A program made the translations under genes and the position numbers. The notes beneath the pieces were generated by a model. It worked only from the letters and a program-made list of their open reading frames with translations. It ran no database searches and was not told the DNA's origin. This document shows, in pieces, positions 17,282-26,369 of a stretch of 64,000 nt of DNA (positions are counted from its first letter, which is position 1; each line of letters opens with the position of its first letter). The stretch is from Ardenticatenaceae bacterium (GTDB lineage: Bacteria > Chloroflexota > Anaerolineae > Promineifilales > Promineifilaceae): assembly GCA_020634375.1 (NCBI GenBank), contig JACKBX010000008.1, forward strand, positions 124,001 through 188,000. The letters are read 5' to 3'.

Positions 17282-18134
17282 TCACCAATGTCCGCAGCAG
17301 CGAATCCATATCCGTATACTCATAATCATTTGAAGAGAGAAACGTAACATGCACATTCAAACGGTCTGTAATGCCCATGTCTTTAATACGGTGTCTCTCC
17401 AATGCCGGGTAAAAGTATGGAACCGATGCTTGCAATCGCATATCACACCGACGCGCTAATTTGCTACATTCCGATGCGGACGTAACCAAAACATAATCTC
17501 CTGTATCCAGGTGACCCAGGAAATCATCCGCATGGCTGGTTTCCTGCACAGCATTGGTCAACATCAAAGCGACCGCCCGCGACACATCATCGGCAGCCAC
17601 AAAGCCATAGCTATCTCGGAATGCGTTCAGCCCTTGCATTTGCACCAACACCAGCCCCCAGTTCATACCCTGCACGGCCGTTTCCAGACGCTCCCGCATA
17701 GCAGACCCTTCCGGCAAACCCGTCACCGGATTCATCATACTACTGCGGCTGGTACGCCGCAGCGCATTACGTACCCGCAAGCGCAGTTCCTGAATGTCAA
17801 AAGGCTTGGTAATATAGTCAACCGCCCCCAACTCCAGGCCAGCCAATTTATCCGTTTGCTCTCGCTTCTCTGTTAGAAAAATAACCGGCAAATCCTGTGT
17901 ACGCCGATTAGCACGCAACCGGCGGCACACTTCATACCCATCAATATCAGGCAAGCGAATATCCAACATCGCAATATCAGGCATAAAATCGCTAATCTTT
18001 TGCACAGCCTCTTCGCCACGTCCGGCAAAAGCCACCTGGTATCCCTGCACCTGAAAATACGCTGTGAGCATGTCCGATAAATCGGCATCATCCTCAACAA
18101 TAAAAATTTTGAGTTTTTTCTGTTCGTCAGCCAT
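17271..18134 (-). CDS. Response regulator with degenerate GGDEF-type output domain
   Basis: 287 residues. Residues 1-125 form a receiver domain with the acidic pocket Asp15/Asp16, phospho-acceptor Asp58 (AMLDIRLPD), Thr88 and Lys110 (ITKPF), all intact. Residues about 130-280 follow the diguanylate-cyclase fold (NPVTGLPEGSAMRERLE, VQMQGLNAFRDSYGFVAADD), but the GGDEF loop reads LDTGDYVLV. Cyclase activity is therefore unlikely; it may bind GTP/c-di-GMP or partners. It is transcribed after the V4R gene and its last codons overlap the YfhO-flippase start, so it may control cell-surface polysaccharide output. No histidine kinase lies in the window. Confidence 0.88.
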   Translation of the reverse strand: MADEQKKLKIFIVEDDADLSDMLTAYFQVQGYQVAFAGRGEEAVQKISDFMPDIAMLDIRLPDIDGYEVCRRLRANRRTQDLPVIFLTEKREQTDKLAGLELGAVDYITKPFDIQELRLRVRNALRRTSRSSMMNPVTGLPEGSAMRERLETAVQGMNWGLVLVQMQGLNAFRDSYGFVAADDVSRAVALMLTNAVQETSHADDFLGHLDTGDYVLVTSASECSKLARRCDMRLQASVPYFYPALERHRIKDMGITDRLNVHVTFLSSNDYEYTDMDSLLRTLVNGA

Positions 18135-18251
18135 CTACTACTTCCCCTTGTGGGCTGGCTTCTCAAAGCAGATCATTTGCTAGGTACTGCTTGCAGGTTA
18201 ATAAAGCCAACAATGTAAAAATTTGACAACGCCGCCTGGCAACGAAGTTAG

Positions 18252-18902
18252 TTATTTAATAGGCTCTTTGTCAATTCTAAAGACACACGAGCGTGCGCCC
18301 ATCGCTATACACTCTATTTCTTCGATACGGAATTCCAATCCGCCACTGACCCAACGCAATGACTCTTGCAGAATACCTACGGCAATATAACAAATCGGGC
18401 GATCAGCCTTACGTCCCCAACACATTGAACAGCGATCAATGTAATACAAGAAATGATCATCAAATTCTTCAACGCGGCTGGTCTGATCACTAAATTGACT
18501 GAAGATTCGGGCGACAGCGGGGACGCCTATTTTCAGTTTGGCTTGCAAGGGCAATATTTTGAATGCCAGATCGCCCACACCAGCAAGGGCACCAAACTGT
18601 TTGAGTCCGCGAGAAAAAATAGCTCGTCCGCCACGCAAGGCCAAACCACGTCCGCCGCGCGGGCCATAAATTTCATCAAGACTTTGGGTGAGGTTGGCAA
18701 TATTGGCGAAGTCGAATTGTTTTTCCAGATTATCTGCGGGAGGTTCTTGAATGAACTGAGGCATATTCGCCAGATTTAGCAGCGCGTTCAGGCCATTACG
18801 TCCCATCACTTCTTCCATGGAAGCAAGTAAGATTCGTCCCATTTTATTGGGGTAGTAATAACCGCTAATAGGAACCAAGTCTTTCACTAAACTCTCCGAC
18901 AA
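18252..18902 (-). CDS. V4R (4-vinyl reductase-like) small-molecule sensor protein
   Basis: 216 residues. The C-terminal half has the V4R pattern with clustered cysteines (DRCSMCWGRKADRPICY) and the closing ECIAMGARSCVFRIDKEP. V4R domains bind hydrophobic or aromatic ligands and often feed signalling proteins. The N-terminal half is helical with a Gly/Arg-rich segment (YGPRGGRGLALRGGRAIFSRG). It lies 117 bases upstream of the response regulator on the same strand, so the two may form a sensor-regulator pair. The ligand is unknown. Confidence 0.75.
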   Translation of the reverse strand: MSESLVKDLVPISGYYYPNKMGRILLASMEEVMGRNGLNALLNLANMPQFIQEPPADNLEKQFDFANIANLTQSLDEIYGPRGGRGLALRGGRAIFSRGLKQFGALAGVGDLAFKILPLQAKLKIGVPAVARIFSQFSDQTSRVEEFDDHFLYYIDRCSMCWGRKADRPICYIAVGILQESLRWVSGGLEFRIEEIECIAMGARSCVFRIDKEPIK

Positions 18903-19083
18903 TGCTCTTGGCTTTGCTGCTTTGTTCTGATTGACTTAGCCAATTGCCAAAAGAAAATTTTTAGGCTAAGCCAAACAACTCAACAAAATTAAGTATAACA
19001 AGGGGGGAATAATTAAACAAAGGATTTGTATGGGACGACAGGCTTACGTATTTATAAGTTAGCCGCTCCCCACACGCACCGGG

Positions 19084-19089
19084 TATAAT
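19084..19089 (+). promoter_or_regulatory. -10 box of the beta-glucosidase gene
   Basis: A perfect TATAAT stands 24 bases before the ATG at 19114. It overlaps the in-frame TTG at 19090, so that longer start is excluded. No clear -35 box. The rest of 18903-19083 holds no gene; it is the divergent promoter region with the V4R gene. Confidence 0.5.
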
Positions 19090-19113
19090 TTGGCACATAA
19101 CGAGGAGACATCT

Positions 19114-20445
19114 ATGGCAACAGGGACAATGTTTTTCCCTTCTGATTTTTTATGGGGTACGGCAACGGCCGCTCATCAAGTAGAAGGCAACAACGCAAAT
19201 AACGACTGGTGGCAGTGGGAGCAAGGCACAGGGCATATCTTGCAAGAGCATCGTTCTGGGTTGGCTTGCAACTGGTGGGAGAATGCGGAAGCGGATTTGG
19301 ATAAAGCGGCAGAAATGGGCACAAATGCGCACCGTTTATCTCTGGAGTGGAGCCGTATTGAGCCAGAACCGAGCCGTTTTGATAAGAATGCCCTTGAGCG
19401 CTATCGCCAGATTTTGCAGGCGATGCATGATCGGGGCATTGAGCCGATGGTGACGCTGCATCATTTTACAAACCCGTTGTGGCTGGTGGAGAAAGGGGAT
19501 TTTGGCACGGCCGTTGTCGTAGACTACTTTCAACGCTACACAGCCAAAGTGGTGGAGGTATTGGGCGATCTTGTACCCAAGTGGGTGACGATTAATGAAC
19601 CGCTCGTGTACGTCTTCATGCGTTATCTGGAAGGTACATTCCCGGCACCGCAGCAAAAGGGATGGCCCGCAGCCGGACAGGCATTGCGCAACTTATTGCG
19701 CTGCCACGCGGCCGCATACCACACAATCAAGGAACGGCAGCCGGAGGCCCAGGTGGGGGTAGCAAAGAATCTGGTTATTTTTGCCGCACGGCCGTCTCAG
19801 GGAACAGCCGCTCGCTGGTGGGCCAAACGGCTGAACTGGCTGTACAACGAAGCGTGGATGGAGGCCATGACGAACGGCCGTTCCCGCTTCCCCTTTGGCC
19901 GAGGACAAATCCCACACCTGGCCGGTTCCTACGACTTCATCGGCATCAACTACTACACTCGCTTTTATGCCAAATTCCCGCCTCTGGGCGGTCTGCTGCA
20001 TGAAGAGTGGGAACCAGGCGCTGTGGTCAGCGATGGCAACTACGGCGAAGTGTACCCCGACGGGCTGTTCCAGGTGATCAAAAGTGTGCTGCGCTATGAT
20101 AAGCCAATATACATCACAGAAAATGGTGTGCCGGATATAAAGGATGAGATACGGCCGTCCTTCATCCTCACCCACCTGCGCGAGGTCTGGCGGGCAATCA
20201 GCTTTTGCTTTCCCGTGATGGGCTACTACCACTGGAGCCTGGTAGACAACTTCGAGTGGGATCGCGGCTGGACGCAGCGATTTGGCCTCATCGCCATGAA
20301 TCCAGAAACACAGGAAAGAGAACTACGTACAAGCGGTCAACTCTACACCGAGATTTGCCAGCAAAACCAGATCAGCAGTGAGATGGTGGCAAAATATGCA
20401 CCGCAATCATCAGACATACTCTTCCCCGGAAAAGCCCCTGCGTGA
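19114..20445 (+). CDS. Glycoside hydrolase family 1 beta-glycosidase
   Basis: 443 residues, normal family length, cytosolic (no signal peptide). N-terminal FLWGTATAAHQVEG is the GH1 start signature. The acid/base Glu162 lies in WVTINEPLVY and the nucleophile Glu336 in IYITENGVPD, both intact. It hydrolyses beta-linked glucosides or galactosides with retention of configuration; the exact sugar cannot be predicted. The ATG at 19114 is preceded by GAGGAG and follows the -10 box by 24 bases. The gene stands alone; yebC follows with its own promoter. Confidence 0.92.
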   Translation: MATGTMFFPSDFLWGTATAAHQVEGNNANNDWWQWEQGTGHILQEHRSGLACNWWENAEADLDKAAEMGTNAHRLSLEWSRIEPEPSRFDKNALERYRQILQAMHDRGIEPMVTLHHFTNPLWLVEKGDFGTAVVVDYFQRYTAKVVEVLGDLVPKWVTINEPLVYVFMRYLEGTFPAPQQKGWPAAGQALRNLLRCHAAAYHTIKERQPEAQVGVAKNLVIFAARPSQGTAARWWAKRLNWLYNEAWMEAMTNGRSRFPFGRGQIPHLAGSYDFIGINYYTRFYAKFPPLGGLLHEEWEPGAVVSDGNYGEVYPDGLFQVIKSVLRYDKPIYITENGVPDIKDEIRPSFILTHLREVWRAISFCFPVMGYYHWSLVDNFEWDRGWTQRFGLIAMNPETQERELRTSGQLYTEICQQNQISSEMVAKYAPQSSDILFPGKAPA

Positions 20446-20472
20446 AACGTAAAGAGCGAAAAGAAAATCATC

Positions 20473-20501
20473 ACGACATCCCATCAGAGGTATGATATAA
20501 T
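20473..20501 (+). promoter_or_regulatory. yebC-ruvCA promoter
   Basis: ACGACA, 17-base spacer, TATAAT preceded by TGA (extended -10: TGATATAAT). It lies 52 bases before the yebC ATG and probably drives yebC-ruvC-ruvA and the next gene. Confidence 0.55.
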
Positions 20502-20552
20502 CGTCAGTCACCACCGAAAGGTAGCATTCACTTTCATTTTGGAGAAAAAATT

Positions 20553-21302
20553 ATGTCAGGACATTCAAAATGGTCCACCATCAAGCACAAAAAGGCGGCG
20601 GTAGACGCCAAACGCGGCAAGCTCTTCACACGTTTGGCCAAAGAAATCACCATTGCTGCCCGCGAAGGTGGTGGCGATCCCGCATTCAACAATCGTCTGG
20701 GGCTAGCCGTTGATAAAGCCAAAGCAGCCAATATGCCCAAAGACAATATTGACCGCGCCATTAAACGTGGCACAGGTGAATTGGAAGGGCTAGAACTGGT
20801 TGAAAACGTCTACGAAGCCTATGGGCCGCATGGTGTAGGCATCATTGTGGAAGTGGTGACGGATAACCGCAACCGCGCTGTGGCCGATTTGCGCCACGCA
20901 CTCAGCAAAAATGGTGGCAGCCTGGCTGAATCTGGCTCTGTCGCCTGGCAGTTCACACGCAAAGGCTACATCAACATCACCGAAAAGGTCGATCAAGATG
21001 AACTATTCTTGGTTGCAGCCGATGCGGGCGCTGATGATGTGCAATTTAGCGAAACGGCCGAAATTTACGTTGACATAGATTATTTTCAGGCTGTGCAAAA
21101 AGCGTTGGAAGAAGCCGAGATCAAGGCAGACGAAGCCAGTTTAATTTATGACCCGAACACTCCGATGGAATTAGGCGTGTCAGAAACGATGCAGGTCATG
21201 CGGCTAATTGAAAAACTAGAAGACCTGGATGACGTGCAGAACGTGTATTCGGCGCTTGACATCACCGATGAAGCCATCGCCGAGATGGAAGAAGCGGAAT
21301 AA
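20553..21302 (+). CDS. yebC: YebC/PmpR family protein (translation or transcription factor)
   Basis: 249 residues, the typical length. It opens with the invariant SGHSKWSTIKHKKAAVDAKRGK and has the three-domain YebC pattern (REGGGDPAFNNRLGLAVDKA; GVGIIVEVVTDNRNRAVADLRH; LEDLDDVQNVYSALDI at the end). YebC proteins have been described both as DNA-binding regulators and as factors relieving ribosome stalling at proline-rich stretches. The neighbourhood with ruvC and ruvA is the common bacterial arrangement. The ATG is preceded by GGAG. Confidence 0.95.
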   Translation: MSGHSKWSTIKHKKAAVDAKRGKLFTRLAKEITIAAREGGGDPAFNNRLGLAVDKAKAANMPKDNIDRAIKRGTGELEGLELVENVYEAYGPHGVGIIVEVVTDNRNRAVADLRHALSKNGGSLAESGSVAWQFTRKGYINITEKVDQDELFLVAADAGADDVQFSETAEIYVDIDYFQAVQKALEEAEIKADEASLIYDPNTPMELGVSETMQVMRLIEKLEDLDDVQNVYSALDITDEAIAEMEEAE

Positions 21303-21305
21303 TAA

Positions 21306-21366
21306 AAGGATGAAGGATGAAGGATGAAGGCGGCATTTCATCCTTCACCCTTCATCCTTCATCCTT
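21306..21366. repeat. GGATGAA heptamer array and inverse complement between yebC and ruvC
   Basis: Three GGATGAA units, a short centre, then TTCATCC units; it folds into a long hairpin. In frame it reads as a false N-terminal extension of RuvC. Confidence 0.85.
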
Positions 21367-21370
21367 ACTC

Positions 21371-21859
21371 ATGCGTATTCTCGGGTTAGACCCAGGCACG
21401 GCGACGACGGGGTATGGAGTGATTGATGTGGTGGACGGCCGTTTCCAACTCGTTACATACGGCGTCATCACCACCAGCCCCAAAGACGATGCGCCGCAAC
21501 GTCTGCAAGTCATCTACCGCGAACTGAACCAACTCATCGACACCTATCAACCCGACAGCGCCGGTGTAGAAGAAGTCTTTTTCGGGCGCAACATCACCAC
21601 CGCCATCAGCGTGGGACAGGCGCGGGGTGTTTTGTTACTAGCTCTGGCAAACGCCAACATCCCCATTGCCGAATACTCCCCACCACGCATCAAAGACGCA
21701 GTGACAGGCTACGGCAAAGCTAATAAAGCGCAGGTGCAGCTTATGGTGCGCAACCTGCTCGACCTGGAAGAAACACCTCGCCCCGATGATGCCGCCGACG
21801 GATTAGCCGTAGCCATTACCCATTATCAGTACCAACGGTTTGAATCGTTGTATGACTAG
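21371..21859 (+). CDS. ruvC: Crossover junction endodeoxyribonuclease RuvC
   Basis: 162 residues, the normal RuvC length when started at the ATG at 21371. It resolves Holliday junctions by symmetrical cleavage. The catalytic acids are visible: Asp7 in GLDPGTATTGYG, Glu67/Glu68 in GVEEVFFGRN and the C-terminal DDAADGLAVAITH. An in-frame ATG upstream at 21317 would add residues encoded entirely by the GGATGAA array and was rejected. No clear ribosome-binding site precedes the ATG, because the array occupies that place; coupling or array-based initiation is possible. Confidence 0.95.
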   Translation: MRILGLDPGTATTGYGVIDVVDGRFQLVTYGVITTSPKDDAPQRLQVIYRELNQLIDTYQPDSAGVEEVFFGRNITTAISVGQARGVLLLALANANIPIAEYSPPRIKDAVTGYGKANKAQVQLMVRNLLDLEETPRPDDAADGLAVAITHYQYQRFESLYD

Positions 21860-21951
21860 GTGTCAGGTGTTTAGGTGTCAAGTAGCTACCTGACACCTGA
21901 TACTGAAATACCTGATACTGAAATACCTGACACTCAAACACCTGACACTTC
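21858..21951. repeat. Heptamer-type array (AGGTGTC / CCTGATA / CCTGACA) between ruvC and ruvA
   Basis: AGGTGTC units followed by CCTGACA and CTGATAC-type units, which are partly inverse complementary. It begins at the ruvC stop and ends just before the ruvA start. Confidence 0.8.
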
Positions 21952-21953
21952 TT

Positions 21954-22538
21954 ATGATTGCCTCTCTAAGTGGGAATGTCCTCAAAATCGAAACGACCAG
22001 TCTGATCATCGGCGTGGGCGGTGTAGGTGTGCGCGTATTTGTGCCGCGCACGGTGTTGGAAGATGTGGGCGGTGCAGGACGACACATCAAGCTGCACACA
22101 CACTTGATTGTGCGCGAAACGGAGTTGACGCTGTACGGCTTTGAAACAGAGGAAGACCTGCATTTATTTGAGATTTTGCTGGGGGTAAATGGCGTGGGAC
22201 CAAAGGTTGGTTTGGCGATTTTGGGCACGCTCAGCCCGGAACTGTTGAAAAGCGCCATTATGCGGGAGGAAACGGCCGTCCTGCAACGTGTCCCTGGCAT
22301 TGGCAAGAAAACAGCCGAACGCATCATGTTCCAACTGCGCGATAAACTGGACTTGAGTTCACTAGAAACGGCCGTGTCCTTTGTCAGCGACGTAGATGCC
22401 GATGTCATCGACTTCCTCACCGGCCTCGGTTTCAGCATTGTCGAAGCGCAGTCCGCCCTGCAAAACTTGCCCCGCGAAGCGAAAACCGTAGACGAGCGCG
22501 TACAGCTCGCCCTGCAATACCTGGATCAACGAGCATGA
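21954..22538 (+). CDS. ruvA: Holliday junction branch-migration protein RuvA
   Basis: 194 residues, the normal length. Domain I is an OB-fold (IASLSGNVLKIE...). Domain II holds two helix-hairpin-helix motifs (GVNGVGPKVGLAIL and VPGIGKKTAERIM). The C-terminal three-helix domain contacts RuvB (LTGLGFSIVEAQSAL). RuvA binds four-way junctions and loads RuvB; ruvB is not in the window. Its stop overlaps the next gene's ATG by 4 bases. Confidence 0.95.
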   Translation: MIASLSGNVLKIETTSLIIGVGGVGVRVFVPRTVLEDVGGAGRHIKLHTHLIVRETELTLYGFETEEDLHLFEILLGVNGVGPKVGLAILGTLSPELLKSAIMREETAVLQRVPGIGKKTAERIMFQLRDKLDLSSLETAVSFVSDVDADVIDFLTGLGFSIVEAQSALQNLPREAKTVDERVQLALQYLDQRA

Positions 22539-22966
22539 ACGAACAAGAAAAAGAAATTTGGGAGTTTCTACACCAGCATCTACAAAGCGTCTTCACCCGT
22601 AACGTGGAAACGTACAAGGCAACCACCGGCGAAGACCTGTCCCTATACGAATGGTTTGTGACCCCACACCGCCAGGATGGGCTGGATTTTCACTTTTTCA
22701 TGATCGATCATAGTTGGGCGGGTACGGACACCGATTTCCGCTACGATTTGCTGGAGCCACGCTTGCAGATATATGGGGATGGGGAAACGGCCGTTACAAC
22801 GGCCGTTGTCAGTTACACCTTCATGCTCACCATCGCCGGGGAGCAGGGCATCACCCACCGCACACACAACGAAAGTCGCGTCCTCATCAAAACCCCAGAC
22901 AAGGGGTGGCAAGTCGTACACGTTCACAAGTCGCCAGCCTGGCAAGCCCCCAAAGACCCCAATTAG
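22535..22966 (+). CDS. NTF2-like (SnoaL/CaMKII-association type) protein
   Basis: 143 residues, ending in the characteristic strand pair ESRVLIKTPDKGWQVVHVHKSPAW seen in NTF2-fold proteins related to the CaMKII association domain (DUF4440/SnoaL_3-like). Such proteins bind small ligands or oligomerize; catalysis cannot be predicted. It overlaps ruvA by ATGA, so it is translated from the same message. The last gene of the yebC operon. Confidence 0.7.
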   Translation: MNEQEKEIWEFLHQHLQSVFTRNVETYKATTGEDLSLYEWFVTPHRQDGLDFHFFMIDHSWAGTDTDFRYDLLEPRLQIYGDGETAVTTAVVSYTFMLTIAGEQGITHRTHNESRVLIKTPDKGWQVVHVHKSPAWQAPKDPN

Positions 22967-23003
22967 GGACAACTTGTTTGTGCCCTTTCCTCCCTGCTAT
23001 TTT

Positions 23004-23031
23004 TTGAAATTGGACTAAACCGGTCTACAAT
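23004..23031 (+). promoter_or_regulatory. Promoter of the secreted PKD protein gene
   Basis: TTGAAA, 16-base spacer, TACAAT, leaving an untranslated leader of roughly 100 bases before the ATG at 23142. Confidence 0.4.
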
Positions 23032-23141
23032 TAGCGGCGTCTACTAAATTGTTGGGAAAGAGATTCGTACTCATATCTCAGCAAATCCCCTATAACGTGT
23101 AACGCAAACAAAATAGTTTGCACCATTGCCGAGGTACAAAC

Positions 23142-25472
23142 ATGAAAAATTTCCGTTTTCTCAGCATCCTCACCCTGGTTATTGTCGTGATCATGGTGAT
23201 CGCAAGCAATCTGATTGTGCCTACCAAGAGCGTGCGTGGTAAGTCTGGGGCACTGCCATTGGCAAACGACCCATCCCCCGAACAACTTTTGGCACAAGAC
23301 CTGGCCCTTTCCGACGCCCGTGTGCAATCGTACACGGTTGGCTCTCGCTCAGAAGTATTTGGCGTGCGCAGCGTTGGGGCGCAATATGCCGAAAGCAGTG
23401 CCGCCTGTGAAACGGCCGTCTGCTACCAGGTCGAACTCTACAACTTTGATGAGAACGCGGCTGTCATCGCCATCGTGGACACAGACGCTGCTGAAGTGCT
23501 AGATGTGTACTACATGCCCAACACCCACCCCGGCATCAACCGCCGTCTGGCCGATTTGGCGACCCGCATCGCCATCAACCATCCGGATGTGATTGAAGCC
23601 CTCGGCTTCCGCCCCACTGAAGTGAGCATGGCCCCCGTAGACGGCGGGCTGGTAGACTCTGCTTGCCTCACCCACCTTTGCGTTGCCCCCACCTTTGAGG
23701 TCGGCGAACGTAATTTGTGGGCCATTGTAGATCTCACCGACGAAAAGTTGCTGCATGTGGCCTGGACAGAATTGCAGCCCAACCTGCCTAATGGCTCTGT
23801 CCATTACACCGCTCCCTATGGCTGCACCACCCCCGGAACCGTCACCCGCGATGGTTGGGATTTGGCATACGAAGTCACCCCCACCGATGGCCTGCGCGTG
23901 TACAATGCCTCATTCAATGGCGTACCGGCTCTGACCAGCGTCAAGTTAGTGGAATGGCACGCCGCTTATGCAGACAACAGTTGGGGGTTTGAAGATTACA
24001 CGGGCTGTGGCGGTGGCGGCGGCGGCTTTCCCATCTCGCCTTATGGCGAAACTCAAATTATAGACATCCAAGATGGCTTTGACGTGATTGGATTTGAGGT
24101 CGTGCAGGATTTCCGCATGAGCAATTGGGGCAACAATTGCAACTATCGCTATGAGCAGCATATCCAGTTTTATGATGACGGCCGTTTCCGAGTTGTCGCC
24201 GGTGCATTTGGGCGCGACTGTGGTGGTGGCGGGGCCACTTATCGGCCCGTTGTACGCATTGATGTGGCTGTCAATGGCGATGACAACGACACCCTTGCTT
24301 CATGGGATGGCAGCAATTGGGTCGCAGAATCAACCGAATTTTGGGCAAACCAACCGCATACGTTCACTGTCGCTCCCTGGCGCATTACCGACCAAACCGG
24401 AGAAGGCTACTACATTGAGCCTGGTGTGGGACAATATGACGATGGCGGGCTGGGCGATAACGCCTATTTCTACGCGGTAGCCCATCACGCCAATGAAGGA
24501 GACACAGACATGCCCATCATTGGCGACTGCTGCGCCACCGGTGGCGACTATCAGCAAGGGCCGCACCTCTATTTAAATGATGAACCGCTCACTGACACGA
24601 ACATTGTGCTGTGGTACGTCTCGCAGAGCAATGCCACTTCTGTTGCTGGCAACGAATATTGCTGGACAGTAACGGGTGAACCAAACCCAGAAACCTATCC
24701 GTGTTTCACCGGGCCGATGTTTGTGCCTATCACGGATACGGTTAACACGGCCGTTGCCTCCTTCATTCACAATGGACCACTGACTTTAGGGGAAACGGCC
24801 GTCTTCACCAACACTACAACTGGCAGCCATCCCATCACCTACACCTGGGGTTTTGGCGATGGCGCAACGTCTAGTGAGGTCGCGCCAACACATGCATACA
24901 CGGCTACTGGCGTTTACACAGTTACGCTGCTGGCGGAAAATGAGGGCGGCAGCAGCACCTATTCAGAGGCTGTTCATGTGGGTGCGGAAAGCGTCACCAT
25001 AACGCCCCGTTCGGCTGGTACATTAACTTATACTAACCCGACTGGAGAAGTAATTAGTGTGACAGTCCCACCAAGTTCGGTCAACAATGTCGTTACGCTG
25101 CTGTTAACGCCGCAGGAAACGGCCGTGCCACCCGCAGGTATGAGGTTTGTCGGCAATGCCTTCAGCTTAGAAGCATTTGATAGCAATGGAGAGTGGCTCC
25201 CCAATTTTGCCTTTAGCCATTCCATTTCCATTTTCTTGGCCTACAATGAGGCGAACTTGACCGGACTGTCCGAAAGCAGTCTTAGCCTCATGCGCCAGTC
25301 CGCAGTCGGTTGGAGCGATGCAGCAGAAACGTGCAGCCCACCCACTCCGCCTATCTTGAACACAGACGAAAACCAACTTGAGGTTGCCGTGTGTAGCACA
25401 GGCAGCTATGCACTTTTCGCACCTCCCGTTTCATACCTGTATCTGCCCGCAATTGTCTGGCAACAACCTTAG
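23142..25472 (+). CDS. Secreted protein with PKD domain
   Basis: 776 residues. A basic N-terminus and hydrophobic stretch (FLSILTLVIVVIMVIASNLIV) form a signal peptide or anchor. Residues about 60-210 contain paired cysteines and LWAIVDLTDEKLLHVAWTEL-type segments of unknown family. The middle is rich in Gly, Asp and aromatic residues with several Cys pairs. A PKD domain lies near residues 535-615 (ASFIHNGPLTLGETAVFTNT, YTWGFGDGATSSEVAPTHAY), an extracellular beta-sandwich. The C-terminus YLYLPAIVWQQP has the hydrophobic tail often seen on exported Chloroflexota proteins. The ATG at 23142 follows GAGGT. No catalytic motif recognised. Confidence 0.8.
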   Translation: MKNFRFLSILTLVIVVIMVIASNLIVPTKSVRGKSGALPLANDPSPEQLLAQDLALSDARVQSYTVGSRSEVFGVRSVGAQYAESSAACETAVCYQVELYNFDENAAVIAIVDTDAAEVLDVYYMPNTHPGINRRLADLATRIAINHPDVIEALGFRPTEVSMAPVDGGLVDSACLTHLCVAPTFEVGERNLWAIVDLTDEKLLHVAWTELQPNLPNGSVHYTAPYGCTTPGTVTRDGWDLAYEVTPTDGLRVYNASFNGVPALTSVKLVEWHAAYADNSWGFEDYTGCGGGGGGFPISPYGETQIIDIQDGFDVIGFEVVQDFRMSNWGNNCNYRYEQHIQFYDDGRFRVVAGAFGRDCGGGGATYRPVVRIDVAVNGDDNDTLASWDGSNWVAESTEFWANQPHTFTVAPWRITDQTGEGYYIEPGVGQYDDGGLGDNAYFYAVAHHANEGDTDMPIIGDCCATGGDYQQGPHLYLNDEPLTDTNIVLWYVSQSNATSVAGNEYCWTVTGEPNPETYPCFTGPMFVPITDTVNTAVASFIHNGPLTLGETAVFTNTTTGSHPITYTWGFGDGATSSEVAPTHAYTATGVYTVTLLAENEGGSSTYSEAVHVGAESVTITPRSAGTLTYTNPTGEVISVTVPPSSVNNVVTLLLTPQETAVPPAGMRFVGNAFSLEAFDSNGEWLPNFAFSHSISIFLAYNEANLTGLSESSLSLMRQSAVGWSDAAETCSPPTPPILNTDENQLEVAVCSTGSYALFAPPVSYLYLPAIVWQQP

Positions 25473-25475
25473 AAC

Positions 25476-25519
25476 AAAAAAGGGGGACGGGCGTCACGAA
25501 AACGGCCGTCCCCCCTTTT
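25476..25519. terminator. Bidirectional intrinsic terminator containing an ACGGCCGT copy
   Basis: AAAAAAGGGGGACGG pairs with CCGTCCCCCCTTTT between two convergent genes, with A and T runs on both sides. The right arm includes the iterated palindrome. Confidence 0.85.
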
Positions 25520-25532
25520 GATCACCTATTGC

Positions 25533-26369
25533 TTACTGACTTTTACCCCTTAATCTTGCCCAGGGCCACTGCCCCACCGTTACATCCCGGCGCTGAAAAC
25601 TGAGAACTGCCAGAAACAGAAAAACCAACCCGGCAATTGTCAGCGTCGCCATCTTGCCCCAATCCAAGCCATCCGTCAGAACCCTGCCCCCCACATTGTA
25701 GTAGAAGGGCAAATAGAGCCGGAAATCCTTCAACGGCCCAGCTTGCTCTGCCAGATTGTTAAACAAGTATCCACCAATCAATAAAGTCAAGCCCATTGTG
25801 AGGGCGTGGGCGCGACGTGGCAAGTATGCGCCCATAAACATTGTAAACATGGCAAATAGAAATGCCAGCGGCCAGGATTCAATGGTACTCTGGAAAAGTT
25901 CACTCAGTGTAATGTCGCCGTTCAAATCTGCTTCCACGCCTGAAAACACGGTCAGGTAGCCGAGGAAAGCAATGAGCAAAACAACCAACAGCGAGATTGC
26001 AATAGCAATGGCTTTGGTCAGCACAATTTGCCAACGCGGCATGGGCAGGGAAAGCGTAATCTCTAATGTGCCATCTTCTTCTTCGCCCACCAGGGCGCTG
26101 GCCCCGGTGAGGACGGCGTAAATGGCAATGGTTAGTCCCACAAAGGAAACGTAAACAGCGATTAGGCCAGCAATGGTTGCGAAGCTGAAGTCTTCGTTCA
26201 TGCCAAACGCCTGGTAAATGGGGATAGAGGCTAAATCAATGTTGGCAAATTGGGGGGCCAATTGTGGCGACATGGCCATAATCAAGGCGAGATAGGCGCC
26301 TATGCCAACGCCCCACCCGACGACGGCCGTTCCCCGCTTCTTCAATTCAATCCACAGTAAGTTAAGCAT
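25533..26369 (-). CDS. ABC-2 type transporter permease
   Basis: 278 residues with six membrane segments (GWGVGIGAYLALIMAM, IAGLIAVYVSFVGLTIAIY, AISLLVVLLIAFLGYLTVF, AFLFAMFTMFMGAYL, GLTLLIGGYLF, LTIAGLVFLFLAVLSF). The conserved loop GASALVGEEEDGTLEITLSLPM is the coupling-helix signature of ABC-2 exporters. I chose the Met at 26369, eight bases after GGAGG, rather than 26384; it overlaps the ATPase stop. With the ATPase it forms a two-gene exporter; the substrate (drug, lipid or peptide) is unknown. Confidence 0.88.
   Translation of the reverse strand: MLNLLWIELKKRGTAVVGWGVGIGAYLALIMAMSPQLAPQFANIDLASIPIYQAFGMNEDFSFATIAGLIAVYVSFVGLTIAIYAVLTGASALVGEEEDGTLEITLSLPMPRWQIVLTKAIAIAISLLVVLLIAFLGYLTVFSGVEADLNGDITLSELFQSTIESWPLAFLFAMFTMFMGAYLPRRAHALTMGLTLLIGGYLFNNLAEQAGPLKDFRLYLPFYYNVGGRVLTDGLDWGKMATLTIAGLVFLFLAVLSFQRRDVTVGQWPWARLRGKSQ

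Noticed and set aside
21317..21370. Longer RuvC start (ATG at 21317)
   Set aside because: The extra residues are encoded by the GGATGAA array and do not occur in the family; MRILGLDPG is the normal start.
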